Below, one piece after another: positions 1 to 7,327 of a stretch of 11,313 nt of DNA. Each line of letters starts with the position of its first letter. Within the stretch, counting starts at the first letter, position 1. Under the pieces are notes generated by a model that had not been told where the DNA came from, searched no databases, and saw only the letters and a list, made by a program, of their open reading frames with translations. The DNA is taken from assembly GCF_934294775.1 (NCBI RefSeq), contig NZ_CAKRAH010000075.1, positions 1 through 11,313 on the forward strand. Direction: 5' to 3'. Position numbers and translations under genes: made by a program. This stretch comes from an uncultured Dorea sp. Lineage in GTDB: Bacteria > Bacillota > Clostridia > Lachnospirales > Lachnospiraceae.

Positions 1-2
1 AT

Positions 3-74
3 GGCTCCGTGGTCAAGCGGTCAAGACGCTAGCCTCTCACGCTGGAATCAGGGGTTCGATTCCCCTCGGAGTCA
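3..74 (+). tRNA. tRNA-Glu (anticodon CTC)
   Basis: A full cloverleaf can be drawn. The acceptor arm GGCTCCG (3-9) pairs with CGGAGTC (67-73) with one G-T pair. The anticodon stem CTAGC/GCTGG encloses the loop CTCTCAC, giving anticodon CTC, which reads the Glu codon GAG. The T arm has a five-pair stem and the usual TTCGATT loop. The discriminator base is A74. The next bases are CT, so the 3' CCA is not encoded and must be added by tRNA nucleotidyltransferase. No promoter is visible in the two bases before it, so it is probably the last gene of a tRNA cluster that begins outside the window. Confidence 0.95.
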
Positions 75-79
75 CTAAG

Positions 80-109
80 ATCTGCAGAATGTTCTGCAGA
101 TTTTTTTTT
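80..109 (+). terminator. Intrinsic terminator after tRNA-Glu
   Basis: A perfect 10-bp stem, ATCTGCAGAA (80-89) with TTCTGCAGAT (92-101), is followed by a run of nine T (101-109). It lies 5 bases after the tRNA, so it ends the tRNA transcript and insulates the operon that follows. Confidence 0.9.
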
Positions 110-198
110 ATCAAAGTGTTCAAAACAAGTCTGTTAAAAGTCTATTATTAATCCCATAGATACAATCTATAAGAACTCTTTTATATAAAGAAAAACAA

Positions 199-228
199 TT
201 TCAATAAGCGGATGATAAATGATACTAT
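199..228 (+). promoter_or_regulatory. Weak candidate promoter for the desulfidase/ECF operon
   Basis: TTTCAA (199-204) and TACTAT (223-228) are separated by 18 bases and lie just upstream of the first gene of the operon. Neither box is close to consensus. A TACAAT at 161-166 is a better -10 but has no matching -35. A promoter must exist somewhere in 111-255 because a strong terminator precedes it, but the exact site is uncertain. Confidence 0.25.
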
Positions 229-255
229 GAAAGAAGTCGGAAAGGAATAGGAATT

Positions 256-828
256 ATGAAAAATCTTTTGATAGTATCTCATTGCATTTTGAATCATGCG
301 GCAAAGGTGGAACAGGATGAAGCGGAACTGGCCGGAGAATATAAGATCCGGGAAGAGCTGCTGCAGCTTGTTTTAAAAAAAGAAGTACAGTTATTTCAAA
401 TGCCCTGTCCGGAGTTTATCATGTATGGGTCTCAGAGATGGGGGCATGTAAAGAATCAATTTCAACATCCATTTTATATTGAACAATGCCGGAAGATTCT
501 TGAACCGGTTTTATTTCAGTTGCAAGAATATGCGCAGCATGTAGAAAAATTCCACATTCTGGGGATTGTTTCAGTAGAAGGCAGTCCGAACTGTGGATAT
601 CATCTTACCTGTGAAGGGAAATGGAAGGGTGAGATTGGTACGGATGAAAAAAGAATACAGGACATTCAGAATTCTTTGAAAATGACAGAAAAACCGGGTG
701 TATATATGGAAGTACTGGAAGAAGAACTTCGTAAAAAAAATATGAAGATTCCTATTATGACGATGCAGGAAGCAGTACAGCTGCTGAAAAACGAATGGTT
801 GGAGAGAAGAGAGGAGAACCAAAAATGA
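256..828 (+). CDS. TudS/DUF523-related putative desulfidase (CD3072-like)
   Basis: This 190-residue cytosolic protein resembles the TudS (DUF523) thiouracil desulfidase group, enzymes that use a [4Fe-4S] cluster held by three cysteines to remove sulfur from thio-compounds. The matching motifs are visible: Cys10 in SHCILN at the N-terminus, Cys51 in MPCPE, and Cys113 in EGSPNCG. These three are the likely cluster ligands. There is no signal peptide or membrane segment. The start has a Shine-Dalgarno-like GGAAAGGAATAGG (239-251). The gene ends in an ATGA overlap with an ECF transporter S subunit. I recall NCBI naming a 'CD3072 family TudS-related putative desulfidase' beside a 'CD3073' ECF S component, which fits this arrangement. 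The family assignment is good; the substrate is unknown, and desulfidase activity is an inference from the cysteine pattern. Confidence 0.8.
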   Translation: MKNLLIVSHCILNHAAKVEQDEAELAGEYKIREELLQLVLKKEVQLFQMPCPEFIMYGSQRWGHVKNQFQHPFYIEQCRKILEPVLFQLQEYAQHVEKFHILGIVSVEGSPNCGYHLTCEGKWKGEIGTDEKRIQDIQNSLKMTEKPGVYMEVLEEELRKKNMKIPIMTMQEAVQLLKNEWLERREENQK

Positions 829-1385
829 AAAACAGAAAAGTCTATGTAACAACTTTTTGTGGTGTTGCAGTAGCAATGAACATTGTACTAGGAATTATCA
901 CATCGGCACTGGGTATCCCGTTATATCTGGATACACTTGGAACCGTACTTTCTGCGGCGATTCTCGGTCCGTTGCCGGGTGTTATCGTAGGAGCATTGAG
1001 CAATATTATTACAGGACTGATCTATAGCGTGTCGGATATTCCATTCTGTCTGGTAAATATGGCAGTTGGTCTGATCGTAGGTCTTGTGGCAAAAAAATGG
1101 AAATTCGGAATCATTCCTGCGGTAATTACAGGTGTTGCACTTAGCTTTATCTGCCCGGCGATCGGAACACCAATCGGAATCTATGTATATGGCGGACTGA
1201 ATGGATCAGTTTCGGATATGCTGGTGATGTCACTGGTGCAGGGTGGAAAAACAATTTTTCAGGCTTCCTTCCTCAGAAATGTTGCATCAAACTTAATCGA
1301 TAAGATTGGAACATGCATTATCGGATATCTGCTCATTAAAGCAATGCCGATGAGATTTCTGGATAATTTTAAGAAAGAGGCATAA
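825..1385 (+). CDS. ECF transporter S (substrate-binding) component, CD3073-like
   Basis: This is a very hydrophobic 186-residue protein with about five to six predicted membrane segments (roughly residues 8-30, 37-68, 73-90, 95-121, 130-150, 160-175). The stretch LYLDTLGT (33-40), then LGPLPG (47-52) and GALSN (56-60), is typical of S components, which bind a vitamin or other small molecule and dock on the ECF energizing module. An upstream in-frame ATG at 795 exists, but the ATG at 825 is preferred: it overlaps the TGA of the desulfidase as ATGA and follows GAGGAGAA (811-818). It is followed after 7 bases by EcfA1, so it has its own energizing genes. The substrate cannot be read from the sequence. 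The desulfidase neighbour suggests a sulfur-containing molecule, perhaps a thiolated base or a cofactor fragment. Confidence 0.85.
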   Translation: MKNRKVYVTTFCGVAVAMNIVLGIITSALGIPLYLDTLGTVLSAAILGPLPGVIVGALSNIITGLIYSVSDIPFCLVNMAVGLIVGLVAKKWKFGIIPAVITGVALSFICPAIGTPIGIYVYGGLNGSVSDMLVMSLVQGGKTIFQASFLRNVASNLIDKIGTCIIGYLLIKAMPMRFLDNFKKEA

Positions 1386-1392
1386 ATCTCAT

Positions 1393-2271
1393 ATGATAAA
1401 GATTGAAAATCTGGTACATAAATATACAATATGGAAAGATGAAAATACAAAAAGTGAGAAGACAGTGTTAGACGGAATATCATTAGATATTCCGTCTGGT
1501 CAGTTTGTGGCAATTTTAGGACCGAATGGTTCCGGAAAGTCTACATTAGCCAGACATTTAAATGTATTACTGCTTCCGGACGAAGGGACAGTATGGATTG
1601 ACGGGAAGAATACACAGGCAAAAGAAAGGCTTTATGAAATCAGAAGCCGGGTTGGTATGGTGTTTCAGAACCCGGACAATCAGATCATCGGCACCAGTGT
1701 AGAAGAAGATGTTGCATTTGGCCCGGAGAATAAAAATGTAGAGCCGGAAAAAATAAGAAGCATTGTAGAAGATGTTTTGCGGAAAGTAAGGTTGTGGGAG
1801 AAGAGAAAAACTTCACCTTCCAAATTATCAGGCGGGCAGAAACAGAGACTGGCAACGGCGGATGCGCTGGCAGGACTCCCAGAATGTCTGGTGTTGGATG
1901 AACCGACAGCTATGCTGGATCCCTCTTCAAGAAAAGAAGTAATAAATATTGTGAAAGAATTGAATCAAAAAGAGGGAATGACGATCATACTGATCACACA
2001 TCATACGGATGAAGTCGTAGATGCGGACCGTATTATATTGATGAAGGATGGAAAAATAATCGGAGATGATATTCCAAAGAAAATATTTGCAGACCGCAGC
2101 CTGTTAAAAAGCGCGAAAATGGATATTCCGCCGGTTGTAGAATTGGGTATGCGGCTGAAAAAGCAGAAAATCGGATTGGATGAACCAGTTTTACATGAAC
2201 AGGAAATGATCAGAAAAATTACAGAACTATATAGAAGTAAATGCGGAGGCTGGAAAGATGCTGCAAGGTAA
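1393..2271 (+). CDS. ecfA1: ECF transporter ATPase, EcfA1 type
   Basis: This 292-residue ABC ATPase is one of two that power the ECF transporter on the cytoplasmic face. It has Walker A GPNGSGKST (43-51), Q-loop FQNPDNQ (91-97), which is typical of EcfA1, ABC signature LSGGQKQR (145-152), Walker B CLVLDEP (165-171) with catalytic Glu170, and switch His203 in ITHH. All catalytic residues are present, so it should be active. Length is normal, with the usual C-terminal tail after about residue 225. The start follows AAGAAAGAGG (1371-1380). The last 14 bp overlap the start of the second ATPase, which suggests translational coupling and equal output. The housekeeping ecfA1-ecfA2-ecfT genes of Firmicutes normally sit next to ribosomal protein genes; this set does not, so it is probably a dedicated second module. 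Confidence 0.93.
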   Translation: MIKIENLVHKYTIWKDENTKSEKTVLDGISLDIPSGQFVAILGPNGSGKSTLARHLNVLLLPDEGTVWIDGKNTQAKERLYEIRSRVGMVFQNPDNQIIGTSVEEDVAFGPENKNVEPEKIRSIVEDVLRKVRLWEKRKTSPSKLSGGQKQRLATADALAGLPECLVLDEPTAMLDPSSRKEVINIVKELNQKEGMTIILITHHTDEVVDADRIILMKDGKIIGDDIPKKIFADRSLLKSAKMDIPPVVELGMRLKKQKIGLDEPVLHEQEMIRKITELYRSKCGGWKDAAR

Positions 2272-3115
2272 ACATATCACATTTTCTTATACGGATCCGG
2301 CAAAAGGGAAGACAGATGTCCTGGCAGATGTTTCGTTTGAAATCAGAGAGCACGATTTTATAGGACTGATCGGTGCATCAGGATCAGGAAAGACAACATT
2401 GATCAAGCATCTGAACGGTCTGCTGAAGGCAGAATCGGGAGAAATCCTTTTTAAAGGTAAAAATATATACAGTAAAAAATATCCGCTTTCAGAATTGAGA
2501 AAAAAAGTCGGACTTGTATTTCAATATCCCGAACAACAGTTGTTTGGCAGGACGATTTTGAAAGATGTGATGTATGGCCCGCTGAATCTGGGAATGAGTG
2601 AAGAAGAGGCTGGAAAGTCAGCAAAGGAAAGCCTGGAACTGGTCGGAATTCCGGAAGAGTATTATCAGATGAGTCCGATGGAGCTTTCGGGAGGACAGAA
2701 AAGATGTGCTGCAATTGCAGGTGTATTAGCGATGCAGCCGGAAATACTGGTGCTGGACGAACCGGCAGCAGGGCTTGATCCTGAGACGAAACATGAAATA
2801 TTTGAGCTGTTATGCAGGATAAGAGAGAAACGAAATAACGCAATTGTACTGGTATCACACCATATGGAAGATGTAGCGCAATTTGCTAATCGTGTATGGG
2901 TGATGTATAAAGGAAAGATCGCGATGGATGGCACTCCGGAAGAAGTATATTCCAGAGTGGAAGAACTGGAAGAAATGAACATTGGAATTCCGCAGATCAC
3001 ACATTTGACCTATTCGCTGATAAAAGAGGGCGTGCCTTTGCCACGGCCGGCAATCAGTGTGGAAGAAGCAGAAAAGATGCTGACAGAGATTTTGAAAGAG
3101 GAGAAACCATTATGA
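2258..3115 (+). CDS. ecfA2: ECF transporter ATPase, EcfA2 type
   Basis: This 285-residue ATPase is the partner of EcfA1 in the asymmetric ATPase pair. It has Walker A GASGSGKTT (39-47), Q-loop FQYPEQQLF (88-96), which is the EcfA2 form, signature LSGGQKRC (143-150), Walker B ILVLDEP (163-169) with Glu168, and switch His201 in VSHH. The signature ends in Cys where Arg is usual (QKRR or QKQR); this is the only deviation seen and lies outside the core LSGGQ. The start follows GGAGG (2245-2249) at a good distance, inside the end of ecfA1. The stop overlaps the ecfT start as ATGA. Best read as a functional subunit of the same transporter. Confidence 0.93.
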   Translation: MLQGKHITFSYTDPAKGKTDVLADVSFEIREHDFIGLIGASGSGKTTLIKHLNGLLKAESGEILFKGKNIYSKKYPLSELRKKVGLVFQYPEQQLFGRTILKDVMYGPLNLGMSEEEAGKSAKESLELVGIPEEYYQMSPMELSGGQKRCAAIAGVLAMQPEILVLDEPAAGLDPETKHEIFELLCRIREKRNNAIVLVSHHMEDVAQFANRVWVMYKGKIAMDGTPEEVYSRVEELEEMNIGIPQITHLTYSLIKEGVPLPRPAISVEEAEKMLTEILKEEKPL

Positions 3116-3921
3116 TTCGGGATATTACGATTGGAAGATATTATGATTCGGAATCTGTGATTCACCGGATGGATCCGAGGACAAAATTGATGGGAGTTCT
3201 GGTATACATTATTTCGCTGTTCCTTGTGAAGAATGTCTGCTGGTATATCGGATGTCTGATAGTAATGCTTGTTCTTTATAAGGCTGCGGGAGTTCCGTTT
3301 GGATATTTGCTGAAAGGGCTTCGGGGAATCCTGCTTTTGCTCCTTTTTACGTTTCTGTTCCGTATGTTGTACACGCCGGGGGATCCGGTCGTACAGGTCT
3401 GGATATTTACGATAACAAAACAGGGAATATTAAAGGCAGTACAGATGACAGCAAGGATTGCCCTGATGATCTCGGGTGCATCTCTCCTTTCTTATACTTC
3501 AACTCCGAAAGAACTTGCGGATGGTTTGGAAAAAGCGTTTTCCAGATTGGAAAAAACAGGGATTCCTGTACATGAAATGGCGGTCATTGTGATGATAGCG
3601 TTCAGATTCATTCCCATCATGTTAGAAGAATTAAATGTTTTGATGGATGCACAGGCGGCCAGAGGCGCAAAATTTGAAGATGGCAATATATTGGAAAAAT
3701 GTAAAGGTGTCATGACGTTATTGCTTCCGTTGTTTCTGCTGACGGTACGGAGGTCATCGGATCTGGCAATGGCAATGGAAGCCCGGGGGTATACAGGAAG
3801 CGGAAAAACTTCAAGAATGTATCCATTGGTATATAAAAAAGAAGACCGGGCGGGATACCTTGCGATTTTGATATATATTAGTGTTTTCATAATTGCAAGG
3901 ATAAGTTCCTTGTCTTTTTAG
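3112..3921 (+). CDS. ecfT: ECF transporter transmembrane protein EcfT
   Basis: This 269-residue membrane protein links the ATPase pair to the S component. The N-terminal DPRTK (21-25) and the two ARG motifs, AQAARGA (180-186) and MEARGY (222-227), identify EcfT; the ARG motifs sit in the coupling helices that insert into the ATPases. Hydrophobic segments lie near residues 26-58, 68-86, 110-128, 155-172, 200-212 and 247-266. Translation is coupled to ecfA2 by an ATGA overlap with GAGGAGAA just before it. No terminator is seen after the gene; instead, a strong promoter for fba starts within its last codons, so some operon transcripts may read into fba. Confidence 0.93.
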   Translation: MIRDITIGRYYDSESVIHRMDPRTKLMGVLVYIISLFLVKNVCWYIGCLIVMLVLYKAAGVPFGYLLKGLRGILLLLLFTFLFRMLYTPGDPVVQVWIFTITKQGILKAVQMTARIALMISGASLLSYTSTPKELADGLEKAFSRLEKTGIPVHEMAVIVMIAFRFIPIMLEELNVLMDAQAARGAKFEDGNILEKCKGVMTLLLPLFLLTVRRSSDLAMAMEARGYTGSGKTSRMYPLVYKKEDRAGYLAILIYISVFIIARISSLSF

Positions 3922-3938
3922 AAGTTATGATATATAAT
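3910..3938 (+). promoter_or_regulatory. Sigma-A promoter for fba, starting inside ecfT
   Basis: TTGTCT (3910-3915) and a perfect TATAAT (3933-3938) are separated by 17 bases, the ideal spacing. The -35 box lies inside the last codons of ecfT. Transcription would start near 3945 and give a leader of about 60 bases before fba. Confidence 0.75.
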
Positions 3939-4006
3939 GCAAGTGAAACAAATTTGTCATAAAGAAACAGAGATGCTTATGGCAGTAAGAATTGGAGGAA
4001 TAACAT

Positions 4007-4873
4007 ATGTTAGTATCAGCAAAAGAAATGCTCGATAAGGCAGTAGCAGGTCATTACGCAGTAGGACAGTTTAACATCAATAACTTAGAGTGGACAAAAT
4101 CTATTCTTCTTACAGCAGAAGAGTTAAAGTCACCAGTTATCTTAGGTGTATCTGAGGGTGCCGGAAAATACATGACCGGATTCAAGACTGTAGCAGCTAT
4201 GGTTGAAGCTATGATGGGAGAACTTAACATCACAGTTCCGGTTGCATTACACCTTGACCACGGAACATACGAAGGATGTAAAAAATGTATCGATGCAGGA
4301 TTCTCTTCAATCATGTTCGACGGATCTAAATATCCAATCGAAGAGAATGTAGCAAAGACAAAAGAACTCATTGCTATCTGCAGAGAAAAAGGAATGTCTA
4401 TCGAAGCTGAAGTAGGTTCTATCGGTGGAGAAGAAGACGGAGTTATCGGAAAAGGTGAATGCGCTGATCCTAATGAGTGTAAGATGATCGCTGATCTTGG
4501 TGTTGACATGCTTGCAGCAGGTATCGGAAATATTCATGGAAAATATCCAGCTAACTGGGAAGGATTAAGTTTTGAGACTCTGGATGCAATCCAGAAGCTT
4601 ACAGGCGATATGCCATTAGTACTTCACGGTGGTACAGGAATTCCGGAAGACATGATTAAGAAAGCAATCAGTCTCGGAGTTGCAAAAATCAATGTTAATA
4701 CAGAGTGCCAGCTGTCATTTGCTGATGCTACACGTAAATATATTGAAGCAGGAAAAGATCTGGAAGGAAAAGGATACGATCCTCGTAAACTTTTAAAACC
4801 AGGTGCTGAAGCTATCCAGGCAACAGTTAAAGAGAAGATGGAATTATTTGGTTCAGTAGGAAAAGCTGAATAA
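4007..4873 (+). CDS. fba: Class II fructose-1,6-bisphosphate aldolase
   Basis: This 288-residue cytosolic glycolytic enzyme splits fructose 1,6-bisphosphate into glyceraldehyde 3-phosphate and dihydroxyacetone phosphate, using a divalent metal (zinc). The class II signature HLDHGTYEGC (82-91) carries catalytic Asp84 and metal ligand His85. Further metal ligands are His177 in NIHGKY and His207 in LVLHGGTG, and KINVNTE (227-233) forms the phosphate-binding part. Length matches the shorter (FbaA/GatY-like) bacterial class II enzymes. The start follows TTGGAGGAATAAC, an excellent ribosome binding site. Codons such as GGA, AAC and ATC are used in the biased way of a highly expressed gene. A tagatose-bisphosphate aldolase is a possible alternative in this family, but the isolated setting beside glnN fits glycolysis. 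Confidence 0.93.
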   Translation: MLVSAKEMLDKAVAGHYAVGQFNINNLEWTKSILLTAEELKSPVILGVSEGAGKYMTGFKTVAAMVEAMMGELNITVPVALHLDHGTYEGCKKCIDAGFSSIMFDGSKYPIEENVAKTKELIAICREKGMSIEAEVGSIGGEEDGVIGKGECADPNECKMIADLGVDMLAAGIGNIHGKYPANWEGLSFETLDAIQKLTGDMPLVLHGGTGIPEDMIKKAISLGVAKINVNTECQLSFADATRKYIEAGKDLEGKGYDPRKLLKPGAEAIQATVKEKMELFGSVGKAE

Positions 4874-4887
4874 TTAAAAATTTTCAC

Positions 4888-4916
4888 TTGCCTTTTTTGA
4901 CTGGTTGAGTTATACT
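4888..4916 (+). promoter_or_regulatory. Candidate promoter upstream of glnN
   Basis: TTGCCT (4888-4893) and TATACT (4911-4916) are separated by 17 bases. Initiation would fall near 4923, only about 12 bases before the terminator hairpin at 4935. It could drive glnN by read-through, or a very short RNA. Confidence 0.45.
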
Positions 4917-4934
4917 AACTGGCATAGGAAGAAC

Positions 4935-4970
4935 AAAGGCGTTCCAACGGAAGTTGGAGTGCCTTTTTTT
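4935..4970 (+). terminator. Intrinsic terminator between fba and glnN
   Basis: AAAGGCGTTCCAAC (4935-4948) pairs with GTTGGAGTGCCTTT (4953-4966) over 14 pairs, including two G-T wobbles, around a GGAA tetraloop. T4964-T4970 form the U tract. It ends fba transcripts. Because a candidate promoter lies just before it, it may also act as an attenuator for glnN. Confidence 0.88.
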
Positions 4971-4974
4971 ATAC

Positions 4975-5015
4975 TATGGTATGCACAGAAAAAGTTTGGT
5001 TATATGCATACCATA
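4975..5015 (+). repeat. Perfect 11-bp inverted repeat upstream of glnN
   Basis: TATGGTATGCA (4975-4985) and TGCATACCATA (5005-5015) are exact reverse complements with 19 bases between them. The arm-to-arm distance is 30 bp, about three helical turns. This fits two half-sites of an operator on one DNA face, or an RNA hairpin in the glnN leader. No T run follows, so it is not a terminator. It does not match the GlnR/TnrA consensus as I know it (TGTNAN7TNACA). Confidence 0.6.
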
Positions 5016-5064
5016 ATATGAAATTTCAACCCCAATATTACAATGAGAAAGGAAACGAAGAGAC

Positions 5065-7176
5065 ATGAGTGAAGCAATCAATGTAGCCAAGATATTTGGC
5101 GAAGACGTATTTAATGACACTGTAATGCAGGAACGTCTTCCAAAAAAAGTCTATAAGGATCTGAAAAAAACAATCGAGGAAGGTAAGGAATTAGACCTTG
5201 CTACAGCAGATGTAATTGCACATGAGATGAAAGAATGGGCAATTGAGAAAGGAGCTACACATTATACTCACTGGTTCCAGCCTCTGACAGGTGTAACTGC
5301 TGAAAAACATGATTCATTTATTTCAGCACCACTTCCAAGCGGAAAAGTACTGATGAGCTTCTCGGGAAAAGAACTGATCAAAGGTGAACCGGATGCATCT
5401 TCATTCCCATCAGGCGGACTTCGTGCAACATTCGAAGCAAGAGGATATACTGCATGGGATTGTACATCACCGGCATTTGTAAGACATGATGCAGCAGGAG
5501 CAACACTTTGCATTCCTACAGCATTCTGCTCATATACAGGAGAGGCGCTTGACCAGAAAACTCCACTTCTTCGTTCTATGCAGGCAATCAACGAACAGTC
5601 ACTGAGACTGTTGAGATTGTTTGGAAATACAACATCTAAGAAGGTAACACCATCGGTAGGACCGGAACAGGAATATTTCCTTGTAGATGCTGAGAAGTTC
5701 TTACAGAGAAAAGACCTGATCTACACAGGACGTACACTGTTCGGAGCAATGCCTCCAAAAGGACAGGAATTAGATGACCACTATTTCGGAACCATCCGTC
5801 AGAGAATCGCAGGATTCATGAAAGATGTTAACGAAGAGCTCTGGAAAGTTGGTGTTACATCTAAGACACAGCATAATGAAGTTGCACCTGCACAGCATGA
5901 ACTTGCACCAATCTATGCAGAGTGTAACGTAGCACTGGATCATAACCATATTATCATGCAGACACTGAAGAGAGTTGCATGCCAGCATGGTATGAAGTGC
6001 TTACTTCATGAGAAACCGTTCGCAGGAGTCAATGGTTCCGGTAAACATGATAACTGGTCTCTTACAACAGACGATGGAAAGAACCTGTTAGAGCCAGGCA
6101 AAACACCACACGAAAATATTCAGTTCTTACTGGTACTTACCTGTATCCTGAAAGCAGTTGACAAACACGCAGATCTTCTTCGTGAATCTGCAGCAGACCC
6201 TGGAAATGATCACAGACTTGGAGCTAACGAGGCACCACCGGCAATCATCTCTGTATTCCTTGGAGAACAGTTAGAGGATGTATTAGAGCAGCTGATCAGC
6301 ACAGGAGAGGCTACACATAGTCTGAAAGGTGGAAAGCTTCAGACAGGAGTTGACACACTTCCAGATCTTGCAAAAGATGCAACAGACCGTAACAGAACAT
6401 CACCATTTGCATTTACCGGTAACAAGTTCGAGTTCCGTATGGTAGGTTCCCGTGATTCAATCGCAGGACCAAACGTAGTACTGAACACAATCGTTGCAGA
6501 AGCATTCTCAGAGGCTTGTGATGTACTTGAAAAAGCAGATAACTTCGATGAAGCTGTTCATGATCTGATTAAGAAATACGCAACAGAGCACCAGAGAGTT
6601 GTATTCAACGGTAATGGATACTCAGATGCATGGGTAGAAGAAGCTGAGAGACGTGGACTGCCAAATATCAGATCTATGGTAGAGGCAATTCCTGCCCTGA
6701 CTACAGACAAAGCCATCAATATGTTTGAAAAATTCAAAGTATTTACAAAGGCTGAACTGGAATCACGTGCGGAGATCAAATTCGAAAGCTATGCAAAGGC
6801 AATTAATATTGAAGCCCGTACAATGATCGATATGGCAAGCAAACAGATTATTCCTGCCATTATCAAATATACAAAAGACCTTGCAGATACAGTTGGTGCA
6901 GTAAAAGAAGCAGGTGCAGATGCATCTGTTCAGGCAGAACTTCTGACAGAGGTTTCAGAACTTTTAGTAGAGTCTAAAAAAGCGCTGGAAGCACTGAAAG
7001 TTGTTACAGATCAGGCAGCAGCTATGGAAGAAGGAGAGGATCAGGCAAGATTCTATCACTTTGATGTTGTACCTGCTATGGAAGCACTCCGTGCACCAGT
7101 TGACGAGCTGGAAATGATCGTTGACAAAGAAGCATGGCCAATGCCTTCTTACGGAGACCTGATTTTCGAAGTATAA
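5065..7176 (+). CDS. glnN: Glutamine synthetase type III
   Basis: This 703-residue cytosolic enzyme makes glutamine from glutamate, ammonia and ATP, the main entry of ammonia into metabolism. Its length is that of type III (GlnN), far longer than GSI. Core motifs are in order: GPEQEYFL (199-206) with metal-binding glutamates, HNEVAPAQHELAP (270-282), the ATP-site motif NGSGKHDNWS (323-332) and NRTSPFAFTGNKFEFR (443-458). The N-terminal region with PSGGLRATFEARGYTAWD (115-132) is also typical of GSIII. No key residue is missing. The start follows GAAAGGA (5047-5053), a slightly long spacing of about 11 bases. It stands alone as one transcription unit between two terminators. The promoter, terminator and inverted repeat upstream suggest control by nitrogen status, but no known nitrogen-regulator site is recognised. 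Confidence 0.96.
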   Translation: MSEAINVAKIFGEDVFNDTVMQERLPKKVYKDLKKTIEEGKELDLATADVIAHEMKEWAIEKGATHYTHWFQPLTGVTAEKHDSFISAPLPSGKVLMSFSGKELIKGEPDASSFPSGGLRATFEARGYTAWDCTSPAFVRHDAAGATLCIPTAFCSYTGEALDQKTPLLRSMQAINEQSLRLLRLFGNTTSKKVTPSVGPEQEYFLVDAEKFLQRKDLIYTGRTLFGAMPPKGQELDDHYFGTIRQRIAGFMKDVNEELWKVGVTSKTQHNEVAPAQHELAPIYAECNVALDHNHIIMQTLKRVACQHGMKCLLHEKPFAGVNGSGKHDNWSLTTDDGKNLLEPGKTPHENIQFLLVLTCILKAVDKHADLLRESAADPGNDHRLGANEAPPAIISVFLGEQLEDVLEQLISTGEATHSLKGGKLQTGVDTLPDLAKDATDRNRTSPFAFTGNKFEFRMVGSRDSIAGPNVVLNTIVAEAFSEACDVLEKADNFDEAVHDLIKKYATEHQRVVFNGNGYSDAWVEEAERRGLPNIRSMVEAIPALTTDKAINMFEKFKVFTKAELESRAEIKFESYAKAINIEARTMIDMASKQIIPAIIKYTKDLADTVGAVKEAGADASVQAELLTEVSELLVESKKALEALKVVTDQAAAMEEGEDQARFYHFDVVPAMEALRAPVDELEMIVDKEAWPMPSYGDLIFEV

Positions 7177-7242
7177 TTATTAAGGATAAAATAATTAGTT
7201 AAACAAAACAAATATTTTAGAAATACATTAGAAAATTTTAAG

Positions 7243-7296
7243 AACCCTGGACTTGGAATGGACACATGATTGTGTTATTCTAAATTCAGGGTTTTT
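7243..7296 (+). terminator. Intrinsic terminator after glnN
   Basis: AACCCTG (7243-7249) pairs with CAGGGTT (7287-7293) and is followed by T7292-T7296. The 37-base loop folds further: GAATG plus ACACA (7256-7266, one bulged G) pair with TGTGT plus TATTC (7271-7280). The upper stem also contains a candidate promoter for the next gene. Confidence 0.75.
7253..7281 (+). promoter_or_regulatory. Candidate extended -10 promoter inside the glnN terminator loop
   Basis: TTGGAA (7253-7258) and TATTCT (7276-7281) are separated by 17 bases, with TG at 7273-7274 forming an extended -10 (TGtTATTCT). Initiation near 7288 would give a leader of about 40 bases for the gene at 7328. Confidence 0.45.
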
Positions 7297-7327
7297 AAGA
7301 TACCCTTGGAATTCAGGAGGGGTTTAT

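Noticed and set aside
795..824. Upstream start for the ECF S component.
   Set aside because: It would overlap the desulfidase by 34 bp and add a charged, non-family leader. The ATG at 825 has an ATGA overlap and a good ribosome binding site.
4935..5015. ANTAR-type antiterminator or known riboswitch in front of glnN.
   Set aside because: The terminator has a GGAA tetraloop and the paired hexaloops with conserved A and G are absent. No riboswitch consensus is recognised.
7253..7327. Longer N-terminus for the DUF1700 protein from the ATG at 7253.
   Set aside because: The start lies within the glnN terminator and has no ribosome binding site, whereas AGGAGGGG precedes the ATG at 7328.
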